Source: CAZYFH01 sp965197395
GTDB lineage: Bacteria; Acidobacteriota; Vicinamibacteria; Vicinamibacterales; UBA8438
Assembly (NCBI GenBank): GCA_965197395.1
Contig: OZ240205.1
Location: forward strand, 1,178,001-1,242,000
Direction of reading: 5' to 3'
Length of the DNA stretch: 64,000 nucleotides
A model generated the notes under the pieces. The model did no database searches. It was given only the letters and a program-made list of their open reading frames with translations, and was not told the DNA's origin. Positions 43,476 through 56,504 of this stretch are shown in pieces (the stretch's first letter is position 1; every line of letters starts with the position of its first letter). Both the position numbers and the translations under genes were made by a program.

Positions 43476-43535
43476 GCCGCGGCTGGTGACATAATCGGGC
43501 TGCGTTTCATCCGCGGTTACCGACAAGGAGTGGCC

Positions 43536-45248
43536 ATGCCCAGGACGAGGTCGAGTCGTCGACACGCCGTCAACGTCTGTCGCCGTTGCGTCGTCTTCCC
43601 GTGCCTGTTCCTCGTCGTCCTCCTACTCGGCGCGGTCGCCACGGTGACGACGCAGGACCGGGGTGTCGTCCCGGTCACCGACGCGATGCTGCACGACCCC
43701 GACCCGGCCGACTGGCTGAGTTGGCGTCGCACGCTCGACGGATGGGGCTACAGCCCGCTGGCGCAGATCAACACCGACAACGCACACCGGCTACAGCTCG
43801 TCTGGGCGTGGCAGCTCGGGGTCGGACTCAGCCAGGCGACGCCGCTCGTGCACGACGGCGTGATGTATCTGCCCAATCCGGGCAACAGCGTACAGGCGCT
43901 CGACGCCGCGACCGGCGATACGACCTGGCAATACGCGCACCAGCTCGACGAGCGTCTGGAGCGACCAGAAGGACGCCCCGCCAGAGGGTCCCGCTCGATT
44001 GCGATCTACGGCACCCATGTCTACCTCGCCACGACCGACGCGCACATCGTGGCGCTCGAAGCCAGGACCGGCGACGTCGCATGGGACCGGACCGTGGCCG
44101 ATGCGATGCTCGGCTATCGGTATTCGAGCGGGCCCATCGTGGCGAACGGCAGGATCGTGGCCGGGATGACCGGGTGTCAGAACTACAAGAACGACGTCTG
44201 CTTCATCTCCGCGCACGATGCCGAGACCGGCAACGAGGTCTGGCGCACCTCGACCATCGCGCAGCCTGGCTCGCCGGGCGGCGACACCTGGGGCGACCTG
44301 CCGCTCACGTTCCGGGCGGGTGGGGATTCGTGGATTCCGGGGAGCTACGACCCGGGCACGAACCTGACCTACCACTCGACCTCACAGGCAAAGCCGTGGG
44401 CGCGGATCTCGCGGAAGACCGATGGCGACGCGCTGTATACGAACAGCGTGCTCGCGCTCGACGCGAACACCGGCGCGCTGGCGTGGTATTACCAGTTCAC
44501 CCCGGGCGAGACGCACGACCTCGACGACGTCTTCGAGAGCGTATTGATCGATCACGATGGGCGTCGTTCGCTCTTCAAGATGGGGAAGCTCGGCATCCTC
44601 TGGGAGCTCGACCGCATGACCGGGGCATTTGTCGCCGCCTACGACCTCGGCTATCAGAACGTCCTCGATCTCGACTCCCGAACCGGTCGGGTAACGTATC
44701 GGCCGGAGATGATTCCGCAAGCCGATGTCGAGATCGAGTTCTGCCCCAATCTGCTGGGGGTCAAGAACTGGCCGGCGAGCGCCTATCACCCCGGGACGCA
44801 AGCGCTCTACATTCCCATCCACCCGAGCTGCGTCACCGGAGTGTTCACCGAGCTCGACCAGGTGGAGGGCAACGACTACTACCGCGATCGCGGGTTCCTG
44901 CAACGCGAGAGCACGTTGCACCCCGACAGCCCGGACCACGGCGGGTATCTGATCGCCATGGACATCAACAGCGGCGAGATCATCTGGCGGCACGCGATGG
45001 CCACGCGTCCGCGGTTGGGAGCGCTGACCACGGCCGGAGGCTTGGTCGTGACCGCCGACACCGACCGCAACGTCTTCATACACGACGTCACGAGCGGCGA
45101 CATCCTGTACACGACGCGGCTGCCGGCATCGGCTCAGGGTCATCCGATCACCTACGCCGTCGATGGCAGGCAGTATGTCGCGGTGCCAGTCGGGGGGAAT
45201 CGGTCGAACGCGATCTATGTGTTCGCGCTGCCAGAAGAGCCCGCGTAA
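43536..45248 (+). CDS. PQQ-dependent alcohol-type dehydrogenase (8-bladed propeller)
   Basis: The protein is 570 aa from ATG 43536, with AAGGAG five bases upstream. An N-terminal signal/anchor (about 17-37) precedes a quinoprotein propeller: DWLSWRRTLDGWGYSPLAQI, NSVQALDAATGDTTWQYAHQ, and repeated WxxxTG docking motifs such as ALDANTGALAWYYQFTPGET and AMDINSGEIIWRHAMATRPR. Substrate is unknown. It is periplasmic by signal. A cytochrome domain is absent, so electrons must go to a separate cytochrome c. Confidence 0.85.
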   Translation: MPRTRSSRRHAVNVCRRCVVFPCLFLVVLLLGAVATVTTQDRGVVPVTDAMLHDPDPADWLSWRRTLDGWGYSPLAQINTDNAHRLQLVWAWQLGVGLSQATPLVHDGVMYLPNPGNSVQALDAATGDTTWQYAHQLDERLERPEGRPARGSRSIAIYGTHVYLATTDAHIVALEARTGDVAWDRTVADAMLGYRYSSGPIVANGRIVAGMTGCQNYKNDVCFISAHDAETGNEVWRTSTIAQPGSPGGDTWGDLPLTFRAGGDSWIPGSYDPGTNLTYHSTSQAKPWARISRKTDGDALYTNSVLALDANTGALAWYYQFTPGETHDLDDVFESVLIDHDGRRSLFKMGKLGILWELDRMTGAFVAAYDLGYQNVLDLDSRTGRVTYRPEMIPQADVEIEFCPNLLGVKNWPASAYHPGTQALYIPIHPSCVTGVFTELDQVEGNDYYRDRGFLQRESTLHPDSPDHGGYLIAMDINSGEIIWRHAMATRPRLGALTTAGGLVVTADTDRNVFIHDVTSGDILYTTRLPASAQGHPITYAVDGRQYVAVPVGGNRSNAIYVFALPEEPA

Positions 45249-45302
45249 TGACGGTCGCCACCGGGCCATCGCGACCGACCAATCTGAAACGGATCCGGAC
45301 GT

Positions 45303-45701
45303 TCAGGTGGCAATACGCCTGATGCCCGGAACGCCATCGAAGCCGCGGTCGAACGAAAGGATCTCCCCGACGCCGTTCACTTGCATTACCGCGATGTGGA
45401 CGGCGTCTCGCGCCGAGAGATCCGGTGACCCGAGCACAACCTCGCGAGCGCGCTTCACGGCTTCGAGGGTCACCGGAAACACCTCATCGACGACGCCCAG
45501 CAGCGCGTCGAACGCCGGCTGAATCGAGTCCCGCCTCTCAATGGAAACGTAGCGATGCAGGATCTCCTGGAGCACCTCGGCATCGCTGACCACGCGTCGG
45601 TTGTCGATGACACAGCGTTCGAGCAAGCGCTGCGCGTCGGTTTTGTGCGGATGTGCCTCCCCCACGAGATACATCGGGATGTTCGAGTCGACGAGGATCA
45701 C
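45303..45701 (-). CDS. PIN-domain toxin (VapC-like)
   Basis: This 132-aa PIN ribonuclease has the acidic residues expected for metal binding: Asp5 (ILVDSNIPM), Glu in SDAEVLQEIL, Asp in SARDAVHIAV and Asp in FDRGFDGV. The start overlaps the stop of the upstream antitoxin by four bases. It probably cleaves RNA when free of the antitoxin. Confidence 0.88.
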   Translation of the reverse strand: MILVDSNIPMYLVGEAHPHKTDAQRLLERCVIDNRRVVSDAEVLQEILHRYVSIERRDSIQPAFDALLGVVDEVFPVTLEAVKRAREVVLGSPDLSARDAVHIAVMQVNGVGEILSFDRGFDGVPGIRRIAT

Positions 45702-45943
45702 GTTCGGTAGCCCACCTCAATCTCGTCCAGCATCTGATCGATGTCCGCCGTGGGGAAGGCATGAATCGTGGCCGCTCGAATCGCGGCGAGTTTCTTTTCG
45801 GCGGTGACCGATGGCTCCTCGCGCTTGGCTTGGCGCAGTTTCTGACGAACCCACTCCGCCAGCGTCAGGCCGTCACGCTTCGCTAGACGACGGTAATCGC
45901 GAACCTCGGCCTCATCCATGACGACCTGCAGTCTGATACTCAT
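45698..45943 (-). CDS. VapB-like ribbon-helix-helix antitoxin
   Basis: The protein is 81 aa. The N-terminal MSIRLQVVMDEAEVRDYRRL and GLTLAEWVRQKL fit a ribbon-helix-helix DNA-binding dimer. The acidic C-terminus (TADIDQMLDEIEVGY) is the toxin-wrapping segment. It is the first gene of the pair and presumably represses its own promoter. Confidence 0.85.
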   Translation of the reverse strand: MSIRLQVVMDEAEVRDYRRLAKRDGLTLAEWVRQKLRQAKREEPSVTAEKKLAAIRAATIHAFPTADIDQMLDEIEVGYRT

Positions 45944-46374
45944 TGAGGTAGTCTATCAGGTGTATCGTGTGAGTATCGCTAGCCACACGCTAGGTGAGGT
46001 CGCTCGACTTCGCGCCGATGCAGCCGCTATCCTAGGCCGCCCTCGTCCCGCAGGATCCGCGACAGGTGAATGGCAACCGAGAAGAGGTTCGGCATGACGC
46101 CGATCCGGTCGGTGTCGGGATCCGCGCTCGGTGTCGGCGTCATCCACGGCGCTGAGAATTGGGCGGGGACCGTGTCGCTGGCCTCTCGACCGCCGATGTG
46201 GCGTTCCGAAGAAGGGTCGTCTGTCTGCCCCAGACGAGGCGACCCGGGAATTCTAGTGGCACATCCGCGTGCGGCTACAGTCCGGCCAGCACCGGAACGG
46301 GCTCTGACACCCCTTGGAGGAGACGTCGCCGCCCACCGCCCGACGATCGTGTTGATCGTGCCGCTCACAATGCC
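45944..46374. other. No supported gene
   Basis: The minus-strand frame ending at 46027 reads RIGVMPNLFSVAIHLSRILR. This vaguely recalls carboxymuconolactone-decarboxylase-like proteins (xGxxPNLF), but it is too short and has no start. It may be a relic; otherwise I see nothing. Confidence 0.3.
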
Positions 46375-49494
<3,120 letters not shown>

Positions 49495-49501
49495 GAGAAG
49501 C

Positions 49502-49527
49502 GGCAGGGCTAAAGCCCTGCCCTACGG
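49502..49527. repeat. REP-like palindrome near the dnaE2 start
   Basis: GGCAGGGCTAAAGCCCTGCC forms an 8-9-bp hairpin and is followed by CTACGG. It lies 8 bp upstream of the dnaE2 ATG region on the other side of the gene start, within the imuB-dnaE2 spacer. Confidence 0.7.
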
Positions 49528-49730
49528 ATCTACTCCGGGTGACTTCACGACGGGGTAACCACTGCAGGTTCGGAGCGGCCCGGCGATTGGTCTCTCGGAG
49601 AAAACCGTCGGAGGCACCGCAACCCGGCTACTCACCCTGGCACCCTGTCACCGTGACGACGCGGTTTTTGAGAGAGGCCAATGCTGGGTCGCTTTCTGAG
49701 TAATGCGCATGACGAACCTGCACGGGCCCG

Positions 49731-49754
49731 GGCAGGGCTGAAGCCCTGCGCTAC
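49731..49754. repeat. REP-like palindrome after imuB
   Basis: GGCAGGGCTGAAGCCCTGCG followed by CTACG. It has the same orientation as the 49502 unit and is 16 bp beyond the imuB stop. The two copies bracket the spacer between imuB and dnaE2. Confidence 0.7.
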
Positions 49755-49769
49755 GACGACATTGCCTGG

Positions 49770-51263
49770 TCACTCGACTTGTCCTTGCCAGCACCAGCGG
49801 CGGCGCGGCCGGTCGTAATAGATCCACAGCACGTCGCCGTCACGCATGTGCGCGAAGTAGTACTCGCGGTGCACCGCGGTGCGCCACCACCCTCCCGACA
49901 CGAGGTAGGGGCCAGCGAGATCCATGACGTGTCCCCGCACCCCCCCGCGCAGCAGCCAGCCGTCCGGCTCATGCCGCGGCCGCGGCGGAAGCAGAATGGG
50001 GACGTCGTGCATCCGGCGCACCATCGGTCGGAGCGCGACGTCCCGCGGCTGGGGAGGCGCGAGCGCGGCGACCGGCTCCCAGACGAACCGCGCTTCCGGC
50101 AGATGCCCGTCGGTGACCCGGGCCCGCACGACGGCCCCCTCACCGAACTCCGCCCGGACCCGCGCGAGCGCGCGGTTCGCTGCCGCCAGATCGCGACGGG
50201 GCTGCTCGACGAAGAGGCCATGCTGCGCCGTGGTCGCGCGCTTGGCGCCGGCGGTGAGGCGAATCTCGGTGACACCGGCAGCTATCGAGATCGCTTCGAG
50301 ACGCAACCGCACCAGGTTCATGATCTGGCGGACGTCGACCGTGGGGGCGGCCGGACGGATCTGCTCGGTCTGCACGCCGGCGCGGTCGAGTCGCAGGCTG
50401 AGCGTCAGCGCGGTGAGCACTTCGTGACGCTCGGTCACGGTGATCAGCAATCGGTGCAGCAGACGCTTGATGAGAAACAAGAGCCGGGAGACATCCGATT
50501 CGGGGTCGTCGAGATCGTGACGCTGGACGAGCGGATCGGTCATCCGCAACGGCTGCAACGGGACCCAGAGATCCCCGGCCGCGAGTCGATGGAGCCGGTG
50601 CGCCTCGCTGCCGAAGCGCCGGCGGATCCCCGCGGCTGGAAGTCGAAGAAACGCCCGCACCCTCTGGACGCCGAGCCTGTGTAAGCTGTCGCGCAACGTC
50701 GGCGCGATCCCGAGCCGATCCAGCGGCACCTGACCGGCCTGCACCCGTTCGGTGGCGACGTCGCGCAGGATCGCGATATTTTTCGCGCCGGCTTCGCGGC
50801 CTACCGACTTGGCGATCGCGTAGGTGCCGAACCTGGTGAACCCGACAGCGATCGTCGACCGGAAGCCCGCGGTCTCGAGCGCGGCACGGATCTCGGCGGC
50901 CCAGCGTCGCGGCGAGGCATAGAGATGCGAGAGCCCGGAGGCGTTCAACCAGAAGACGCCCGGCTCGTCGCCACACGGCTCGACGTCAGGGCTGAACCGA
51001 CGCAATCGGTCGACGAGACGTGCCACACCTCGGCTGATGTCGGCGACCGGCACCTCGCCGGCATGGAGGGTGCGGGACAGTGACAGACCGGCGCTGTAGC
51101 GCATGCCGGGTCGGATACGTTGCGCGCGCGCCTCTTCGTTTGCCCACAGGATGACCCCCTGGGGCTTGTCGCGGTCGACGACGACGACCTGTCGGGTCCG
51201 CCAATCGGGATGCCGTTTCAGCAGGAGCTGAAGCGGAAACGCCGGGAGGTCAACGCAGGCCAT
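49770..51263 (-). CDS. imuB: ImuB, Y-family polymerase-like mutagenesis protein
   Basis: The protein is 497 aa from ATG 51263 (MACVDLPAFPLQLLLKRHPD). It has the Y-family fold with a helix-hairpin-helix-like segment (PLDRLGIAPTLRDSLHRLGV). The catalytic SIDE motif is replaced by LNASGLSHLY and the first DxD is reduced to a single Asp. This matches the known lack of polymerase activity in ImuB, which bridges DnaE2 to the beta clamp. The start overlaps the end of imuA. Confidence 0.92.
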   Translation of the reverse strand: MACVDLPAFPLQLLLKRHPDWRTRQVVVVDRDKPQGVILWANEEARAQRIRPGMRYSAGLSLSRTLHAGEVPVADISRGVARLVDRLRRFSPDVEPCGDEPGVFWLNASGLSHLYASPRRWAAEIRAALETAGFRSTIAVGFTRFGTYAIAKSVGREAGAKNIAILRDVATERVQAGQVPLDRLGIAPTLRDSLHRLGVQRVRAFLRLPAAGIRRRFGSEAHRLHRLAAGDLWVPLQPLRMTDPLVQRHDLDDPESDVSRLLFLIKRLLHRLLITVTERHEVLTALTLSLRLDRAGVQTEQIRPAAPTVDVRQIMNLVRLRLEAISIAAGVTEIRLTAGAKRATTAQHGLFVEQPRRDLAAANRALARVRAEFGEGAVVRARVTDGHLPEARFVWEPVAALAPPQPRDVALRPMVRRMHDVPILLPPRPRHEPDGWLLRGGVRGHVMDLAGPYLVSGGWWRTAVHREYYFAHMRDGDVLWIYYDRPRRRWCWQGQVE

Positions 51264-51903
51264 CCGGTCCACGGCACCATTCCTCGTCCACCCACCCGGG
51301 ACCGCGACGCTTGTCCTTGAGGACGTACACCTGACACGCGAACCGCCCCTTGCCATGACGCGCGCGACGCGACTGCCCGCGTACCGACACCAGCGACCCC
51401 AGCGATGGTTGCCGATCGGTCTTCATCGTCAGACAGAGAACGAGCGTCCCGTGCGTGAGTGCGTGCTCGGCCAGGCGGGTCTGGACGGCGATCGGCAGAT
51501 CGAGACATTCGCCGAGATCGATCACGACCAACCCGAAGGCGCCGGAGCGCGTGAGCCGATCGGCGACCCGGACGCTCTCGGTGACATCGGAGACGCGGAT
51601 GACTGGCAGCACGGCCACATCGACACCGCCGTCGGCCGCGTCGGGCGGAAAGAACGTGCTGCCGGTCTGCGTGATCCAGGCGACCGGCTCACCTTGCTGC
51701 TGCAGCTCGCGCACGAGGCGGAACGCCAGGGTGAGCGACGGCGCGGCCCCCGCGCTCGAGAGCTCCGCCAGACAGCCTCCGAGCGACGCGCCGGTCCACG
51801 ACGGCGGCCCGGGCGCGACGCGTGTCCGCTGCAGCCAGGTTGCCGGCATGACCTTGGCTTGCAACTTGGACACCGAGACGCGCACCGTAGCTGCCTTCGA
51901 CAT
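51250..51903 (-). CDS. imuA: ImuA, RecA-like mutagenesis protein
   Basis: This 217-aa protein has the RecA-like core of ImuA/SulA-like cassette proteins: GASLGGCLAELSSAGAAPSL, GEPVAWITQTGSTFFPPDAA and SGAFGLVVIDLGECLDLPIA. The Walker A Lys-Ser/Thr is not conserved, as is common in ImuA. It overlaps imuB by 14 bp and starts 12 bp after lexA, so lexA-imuA-imuB are one transcript. Confidence 0.85.
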   Translation of the reverse strand: MSKAATVRVSVSKLQAKVMPATWLQRTRVAPGPPSWTGASLGGCLAELSSAGAAPSLTLAFRLVRELQQQGEPVAWITQTGSTFFPPDAADGGVDVAVLPVIRVSDVTESVRVADRLTRSGAFGLVVIDLGECLDLPIAVQTRLAEHALTHGTLVLCLTMKTDRQPSLGSLVSVRGQSRRARHGKGRFACQVYVLKDKRRGPGWVDEEWCRGPDGLR

Positions 51904-51915
51904 CAACGTCGCGCC

Positions 51916-52527
51916 TCACGACTTCAAAATCCGCCGCACCTCGATCACCTTGCCGAGAATGCTGACAGTGTCGGCGTCGACCACGATGGGATCGTATGCA
52001 GGGTTCTCGGGACGCAGCTCCACGCGCCGGCCCCGCAGACGCAACGTCTTGACCGTCGCCTCCCGATCGACCAGCGCCACGACGATCTCGCCGCTCCGGG
52101 CCGTCGGCTGTCGCCGCACGATCACCAGATCACCCGGAAGGATCCCCGCGCCGGTCATGCTCTCGCCACGCACGCGGAGCGCGAACAGATCGCCCGCCGC
52201 GCCATGCCCCTGTACCGGGATGTAGCCGTCGGGATCTTCGATCGCCTCCTCGAAAGCCCCGGCCGGCACACGGCCGAGCAGCGGCGCAAGCACGGTGTCC
52301 GGCCCGCGCCCGGCGCGTGGCAGGCGGTAGCCGCGGGACCGGTGCCGCTCGGCCACGAGGCGTCCCTGGTCGACGAGCTGCTCGAGGTGCTGGCGGGCCG
52401 TCTGGACCGCCCGGAAGCCGAACGCGTCCTGTACCTCGCGCACCGTCGGTGGCTGGCCGGCGAGCAGCCGGCGCCGCACGAAGGCGAAGACCTTGTCGCG
52501 TGTCTCCCCCGGTGGTGTTCGTCCCAT
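51916..52527 (-). CDS. lexA: LexA repressor
   Basis: The protein is 203 aa from ATG 52527, with GAGG seven bases upstream. The winged helix at about 10-70 (LAGQPPTVREVQDAFGFRAV) precedes the autocleavage site Ala89-Gly90 (GRVPAGAFEEA), catalytic Ser123 (GESMTGAGILPGD) and Lys160 (DREATVKTLRLRG). As first gene of the cassette it would repress itself, imuA, imuB and probably dnaE2 until RecA-stimulated cleavage. Confidence 0.95.
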   Translation of the reverse strand: MGRTPPGETRDKVFAFVRRRLLAGQPPTVREVQDAFGFRAVQTARQHLEQLVDQGRLVAERHRSRGYRLPRAGRGPDTVLAPLLGRVPAGAFEEAIEDPDGYIPVQGHGAAGDLFALRVRGESMTGAGILPGDLVIVRRQPTARSGEIVVALVDREATVKTLRLRGRRVELRPENPAYDPIVVDADTVSILGKVIEVRRILKS

Positions 52528-52562
52528 CAGCAGCCTCAGCGGAGGCGAGGATATACCATACA

Positions 52563-52577
52563 TTTGTCTGTTACAAA
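52563..52577. promoter_or_regulatory. Putative LexA operator
   Basis: TTTGT-CTGTT-ACAAA is a perfect 5-bp inverted repeat with a 5-base spacer, 36 bp upstream of lexA. It lies in the only AT-rich patch of the 99-bp lexA/creatininase divergent region. Its position suits autoregulation of lexA; it could also affect the plus-strand gene at 52627. Confidence 0.65.
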
Positions 52578-52626
52578 CTTTGAGCCAAAAGCCTGAAATC
52601 TCAGGGTTTCTCTGTATCGTTGGCCC

Positions 52627-53415
52627 ATGCGATGCACCATCTTCGTGATCGCCGTCTTGTGTCTGACGACTCCAATCTCGGCCCAGACGCCCGACACGGT
52701 CTTCCTGGAAGAGCTCACGTGGATGGAGGCCCGTGACGCAGTGGGCGCCGGGACGACGACCGTGATCGTTCCGACCGGCGGGACCGAGCAGAACGGTCCG
52801 CACATGGTCCTCGGAAAACACAACTACCTCGTCAAGTACAAGGCCGGCGAGATCGCCAGGCGTTTGGGACGGACGCTGGTCGCGCCGGTGATGGCGTATG
52901 TCCCGGAAGGCGACGTCGATCCGCCGACGGGCCACATGCGCTTCGCCGGCACGATCACCACGCCGCCCGAGGTGTTCGCGCAGGTGCTGGAGTTCGCGGC
53001 CAGAAGCCTCCGGCAGCACGGCTTCCGCGACATCGCCCTTGTCGGCGACAGCGGCGGCAACCAGGCGGCGCAGCAGGCGGTCGCCGACGCGCTCAACCGC
53101 GAATGGGTGAGCACACCGACCCGCGTGCATCACGTGACCGCCTACTATCCGGGTCCGGGCGACGACTGGCTGAAGGCGCAAGGCGAGACCGAGGAGGACG
53201 TCGGCTCCCACGCCAGCATTCACGACACGGCGAGCCTGCTGTTTCTCAACCCATCGATGCTACGCCGCAATCGGCTCGGCTTCGGAGCGGCGGGCGACGG
53301 AAGCGGGCTGGTCGGCAACGCCGCTCGCTCGACAGCCGCGTACGGCGAGCAGATCCTGGAGATGCAGATCGACGCGGCTGTCCGGCAGATTCGGGAGTTA
53401 CTCGACCGCCCTTGA
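52627..53415 (+). CDS. Exported creatininase-family amidohydrolase
   Basis: The protein is 262 aa with a signal peptide (MRCTIFVIAVLCLTTPISAQ). The creatininase motifs are present: VIVPTGGTEQNGPHMVLGKH (Glu and His metal ligands), DPPTGHMRFAGTI and GDSGGNQAAQQAVADAL. Typical creatininases are cytoplasmic, so a secreted form is uncommon outside this phylum. It diverges from lexA. Confidence 0.88.
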   Translation: MRCTIFVIAVLCLTTPISAQTPDTVFLEELTWMEARDAVGAGTTTVIVPTGGTEQNGPHMVLGKHNYLVKYKAGEIARRLGRTLVAPVMAYVPEGDVDPPTGHMRFAGTITTPPEVFAQVLEFAARSLRQHGFRDIALVGDSGGNQAAQQAVADALNREWVSTPTRVHHVTAYYPGPGDDWLKAQGETEEDVGSHASIHDTASLLFLNPSMLRRNRLGFGAAGDGSGLVGNAARSTAAYGEQILEMQIDAAVRQIRELLDRP

Positions 53416-53450
53416 CCCTATAATCCGGCCGACTCTTTCTCGACAGCACT

Positions 53451-54530
53451 ATGGCCCTGCAGGTCGGCGCCCATCTGGCGCATTACGAGGTCACCGCCCT
53501 CATTGGGGAGGGCGGCATGGGCCAGGTCTACCGCGCCCGTGACACCAAGCTCGACAGGGATGTCGCGCTCAAGGTTTTGCCGGACGTGTTCGCCGACGAC
53601 GCCGATCGATTGGCCCGCTTCCAGCGGGAGGCCAGGGTGCTCGCGTCACTCAATCACCCGCACATCGGCGGTATCTACGGCCTCGAGGACGACGAAACGT
53701 CACGTGTCCAGGCGCTCGTCCTCGAGCTCATCGAAGGGCCGACGCTGGCCGACCGGATCGCGCAGGGTCCTCTCCCGCTCGACGAAGCCCTCCCGATTGC
53801 GGGACAGATCGCGGAGGCTCTCGAGGTGGCCCACGAGCGGGGGATCGTCCACCGGGACCTGAAGCCCGCCAACATCAAGATCAGGCCGGACGGATCGGTC
53901 AAGGTACTCGATTTTGGTCTCGCCAAGGCGCTCGACCCCTCGTACGTAGCGCAGGGCTTCAGCCCTGCCAGCTTGTCGCCGACCATCTCCATCACCGCGG
54001 CGGCCACTCAGATGGGGATGGTCATCGGGACCGCCGCGTATATGTCCCCCGAGCAGGCGCGCGGCAAGCCGGTCGACAAGCGGGCCGACATCTGGGCGTT
54101 CGGCGTCGTCTTCTACGAGATGCTCTCCGGCGCACGTCCGTTCCAGGGCGAGGATGTTTCGCTCACCCTTGCCTCCGTGATGAAATCGGATGTCGACCCC
54201 AAGACGCTGCCGCCTGACGTGCCACCGGCCGTCCGCACGGTGCTACGTCGCTGCCTGGAAAAGGATCCGGGCCAGCGGATAGGCGACATCGGTGATGTGC
54301 GGCTGGCGATGGCGGGCGCGTTCGAATCGACGGTGGCGACGCCGGGTCGCCGCGCCTGTCGCCCGACGGCTATCGGCTGTTGATCGTGGCCGAGGGGGAC
54401 CTTCGCGTCTACGACCTCGACAGCGGTCGCGAGAGCCGTCTGACCACGGACGGCGCGACTGGAACCTATGCCGCATGGTCGCCCTCCGGGACAGAGGTCG
54501 GGTACACGTCGAGCCGTGGCACGACCAGCC
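53451..54530 (+). pseudogene. Ser/Thr kinase with truncated TolB propeller
   Basis: The kinase domain (residues 11-275) is complete: GEGGMGQVY, Lys41, HRDLKPANI with Asp136, VLDFGLAKAL and YMSPEQARG. After residue 290 a frameshift near 54340 moves homology to another frame that reads RLSPDGYRLLIVAEGDLRVY and AWSPSGTEVGYTSSR, a fragment of the propeller. The transmembrane segment and most blades are missing. Homology ends near 54530, where a convergent PQQ dehydrogenase relic begins. A soluble 310-aa kinase could still be made. A REP-like palindrome is embedded at 53945. Confidence 0.75.
53945..53969. repeat. REP-like palindrome inside the kinase frame
   Basis: GTAGCGCAGGGCTTCAGCCC then TGCC is the reverse complement of the unit at 49731. 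It inserts VAQGFSPA into the loop after the DFG motif, where the paralogous kinase has unrelated sequence. The frame is preserved. Confidence 0.7.
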
Positions 54531-56468
54531 AGGACCGCCACCACCACATATTGCGTGCCGCCCAACATGTAGGTCATCGGTGTGCCCGTGGGCGGAACGT
54601 CCAGCTCGACCGCGTGAACCACGTCCCCCGTCGCCTTGTCGAACGCGAGCAGTGCGGGCGTGGTGGGAAACGCGCGCGGGCCATCGGCCCGATCGGGGAA
54701 AGCCGGGGCGTCGCCTCCGAACGGGTTGAGTCGAAGGCTGAGGCCGAGAAACAAGAGCGTCTTGGTGAGGAGCGGACCGGTGTACGCGCCGCCGCCCAGC
54801 GGTCCCGGGTCGGGGACACCGAGATCGATGACCCGCTGCCGTGGCCCGTCGCCGAGCGGAACCATCCACTCGCGTGTCCCACGGTTCAGGTCGAACGCGC
54901 TCAGCCGCGCGTAGGGCGGCTTCCAGAGCGGCAGACCCTGCGGACCTTCGAGCCGCTCGGAGACAGGCTGGTAGCGCATGTCCGATTCGCCCGGGTCGGG
55001 TGATGCGAGCTGAATGACGAAGGGCAACGTATGTGACGGCACGTAGAGCCAGCCGGTCTCGGGGTCGACCGCGGCGCCGTGCCAGTTCGCGCCGCCGCCG
55101 AACCCCGGCATGATGATCGTCCCCAGCTCGCCGTCCCCTTCGAGGGTGATCGGCTCGTAGATCGGCCCGTACGCGAAGTCGTCCAGGATCTCGAGCGCCT
55201 CGGCGCGCAACGCCGGCGTGAAATCGATGATGTCGTCGGCCGTCACCCCTTGGCGATCGAAGGGCGGTGGCTTCGTCGGGTGCGGCTGCGTCGGCGCATA
55301 CCATTCGCCCGGCACGTCACCCCGCGGCACGGGCCGTTCCTCGATCGGCCACACTGGCTCGCCGGTGACGCGGTCGAAGACATAGGTGTAGGCCTGCTTC
55401 GTCACCACCGCCACGGCTCTGGTGATGCCCGGGCGACCGTCGACCCGTGGTCCACGAGGGTAGGCGCCGCGGTCGCGTCGTAGTCCCACAGCCCGTGATG
55501 GATGAACTGGTAGTGCCACACTCGCTCTCCGGTTGCCACGTCGACACAGACGATGCTCTCCGCGTAGAGGTTGTCGCCGTGGCGATGGCCACCCTAGAAG
55601 TCGTTGGTCGGCGTGCCGATCGGCAGGTAGACATAGCCGAGCTCGGGATCGGCGCTCAGCATGCCCCACGCGTTTGTCCCCCCGGAGTACTCCCAGGAGC
55701 CGTCCTCCCACGTCTCGTTCCCGAACTCGCCCGGCTGCGGCACGGTGTGGAACTCCCACAGCTCCTCGCCGGTCCGCACGTCGAAGCCGCGCACGTCGCC
55801 CGGCGCGTCGAGCTTGTTGCGTGGCCGGTCGTAGATGACCGACCCGATGATGACCACATCGCCGACGACGATCGGCGCCGACATCAGCTGGTAGTCCTCG
55901 CGCGGGATCGGCGGGGGAGGCCCTGCGTCGCATCGATGGCACCGTCGGCGCCGAAGTCGGCGATCGGACGACCAGTCCTCGCGTCGACCGCCCACAGATA
56001 CGCGTTGCCGGTCGGCAAGAAGATGCGCGCGTCGCGGCCGTCGGACCAGTACGCGACCCCGCGGGCGTTGTAGCCCATGTTCGCCGGTCGCTCGCCTTCC
56101 CACACCCCGGGGTCAAACACCCAGAGCGTTTCGCCGGTCGCGGCATCGATCGCCGCAGCTTGTGAGAGCGACGTCTTGATGTAGAGGACGCCGTCGGCGA
56201 GCACCGGCGTCGCCTTGAAGCCGGCTGGGAGCGATGGCAGCGTCGTGCGGTTGGCCGTCACCACCTCGTTGTCCGGAGACGCCCAGCGCCAGGCGACCCG
56301 AAGCTGATCGACGTTGTCACGATCAATCTGATCGAGCGGCGAGTACTTGGTGGCGGCGTGATCGCCACCATACGTGGGCCACTGCCCCGCGGGGGCGCCC
56401 TGTTGCGCGGCGGCGGACGACGCCGCGAGCAGAACCGCCAGCACGACGGTAGCGATGCGGTACGGCAT
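54530..56468 (-). pseudogene. PQQ-dependent dehydrogenase (glucose-type) pseudogene
   Basis: From ATG 56468 it encodes a signal peptide and QWPTYGGDHAATKYSPLDQI, closely matching the intact gene at 56505. It carries a frameshift near 55915 (after ATQGLPR), an in-frame TAG at 55594 (TNDF-stop-GGHRHGDN) and another frameshift near 55450 (APTLVDHG). The C-terminal frame from there (GRPGITRAVAVVTKQAYTYV ... YMLGGTQYVVVAV) loses homology near 54530, where it meets the kinase relic. Confidence 0.85.
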
Positions 56469-56504
56469 GGAAACCCCCAGTCCGCCTGCGTTCTGTGTTC
56501 AGCG

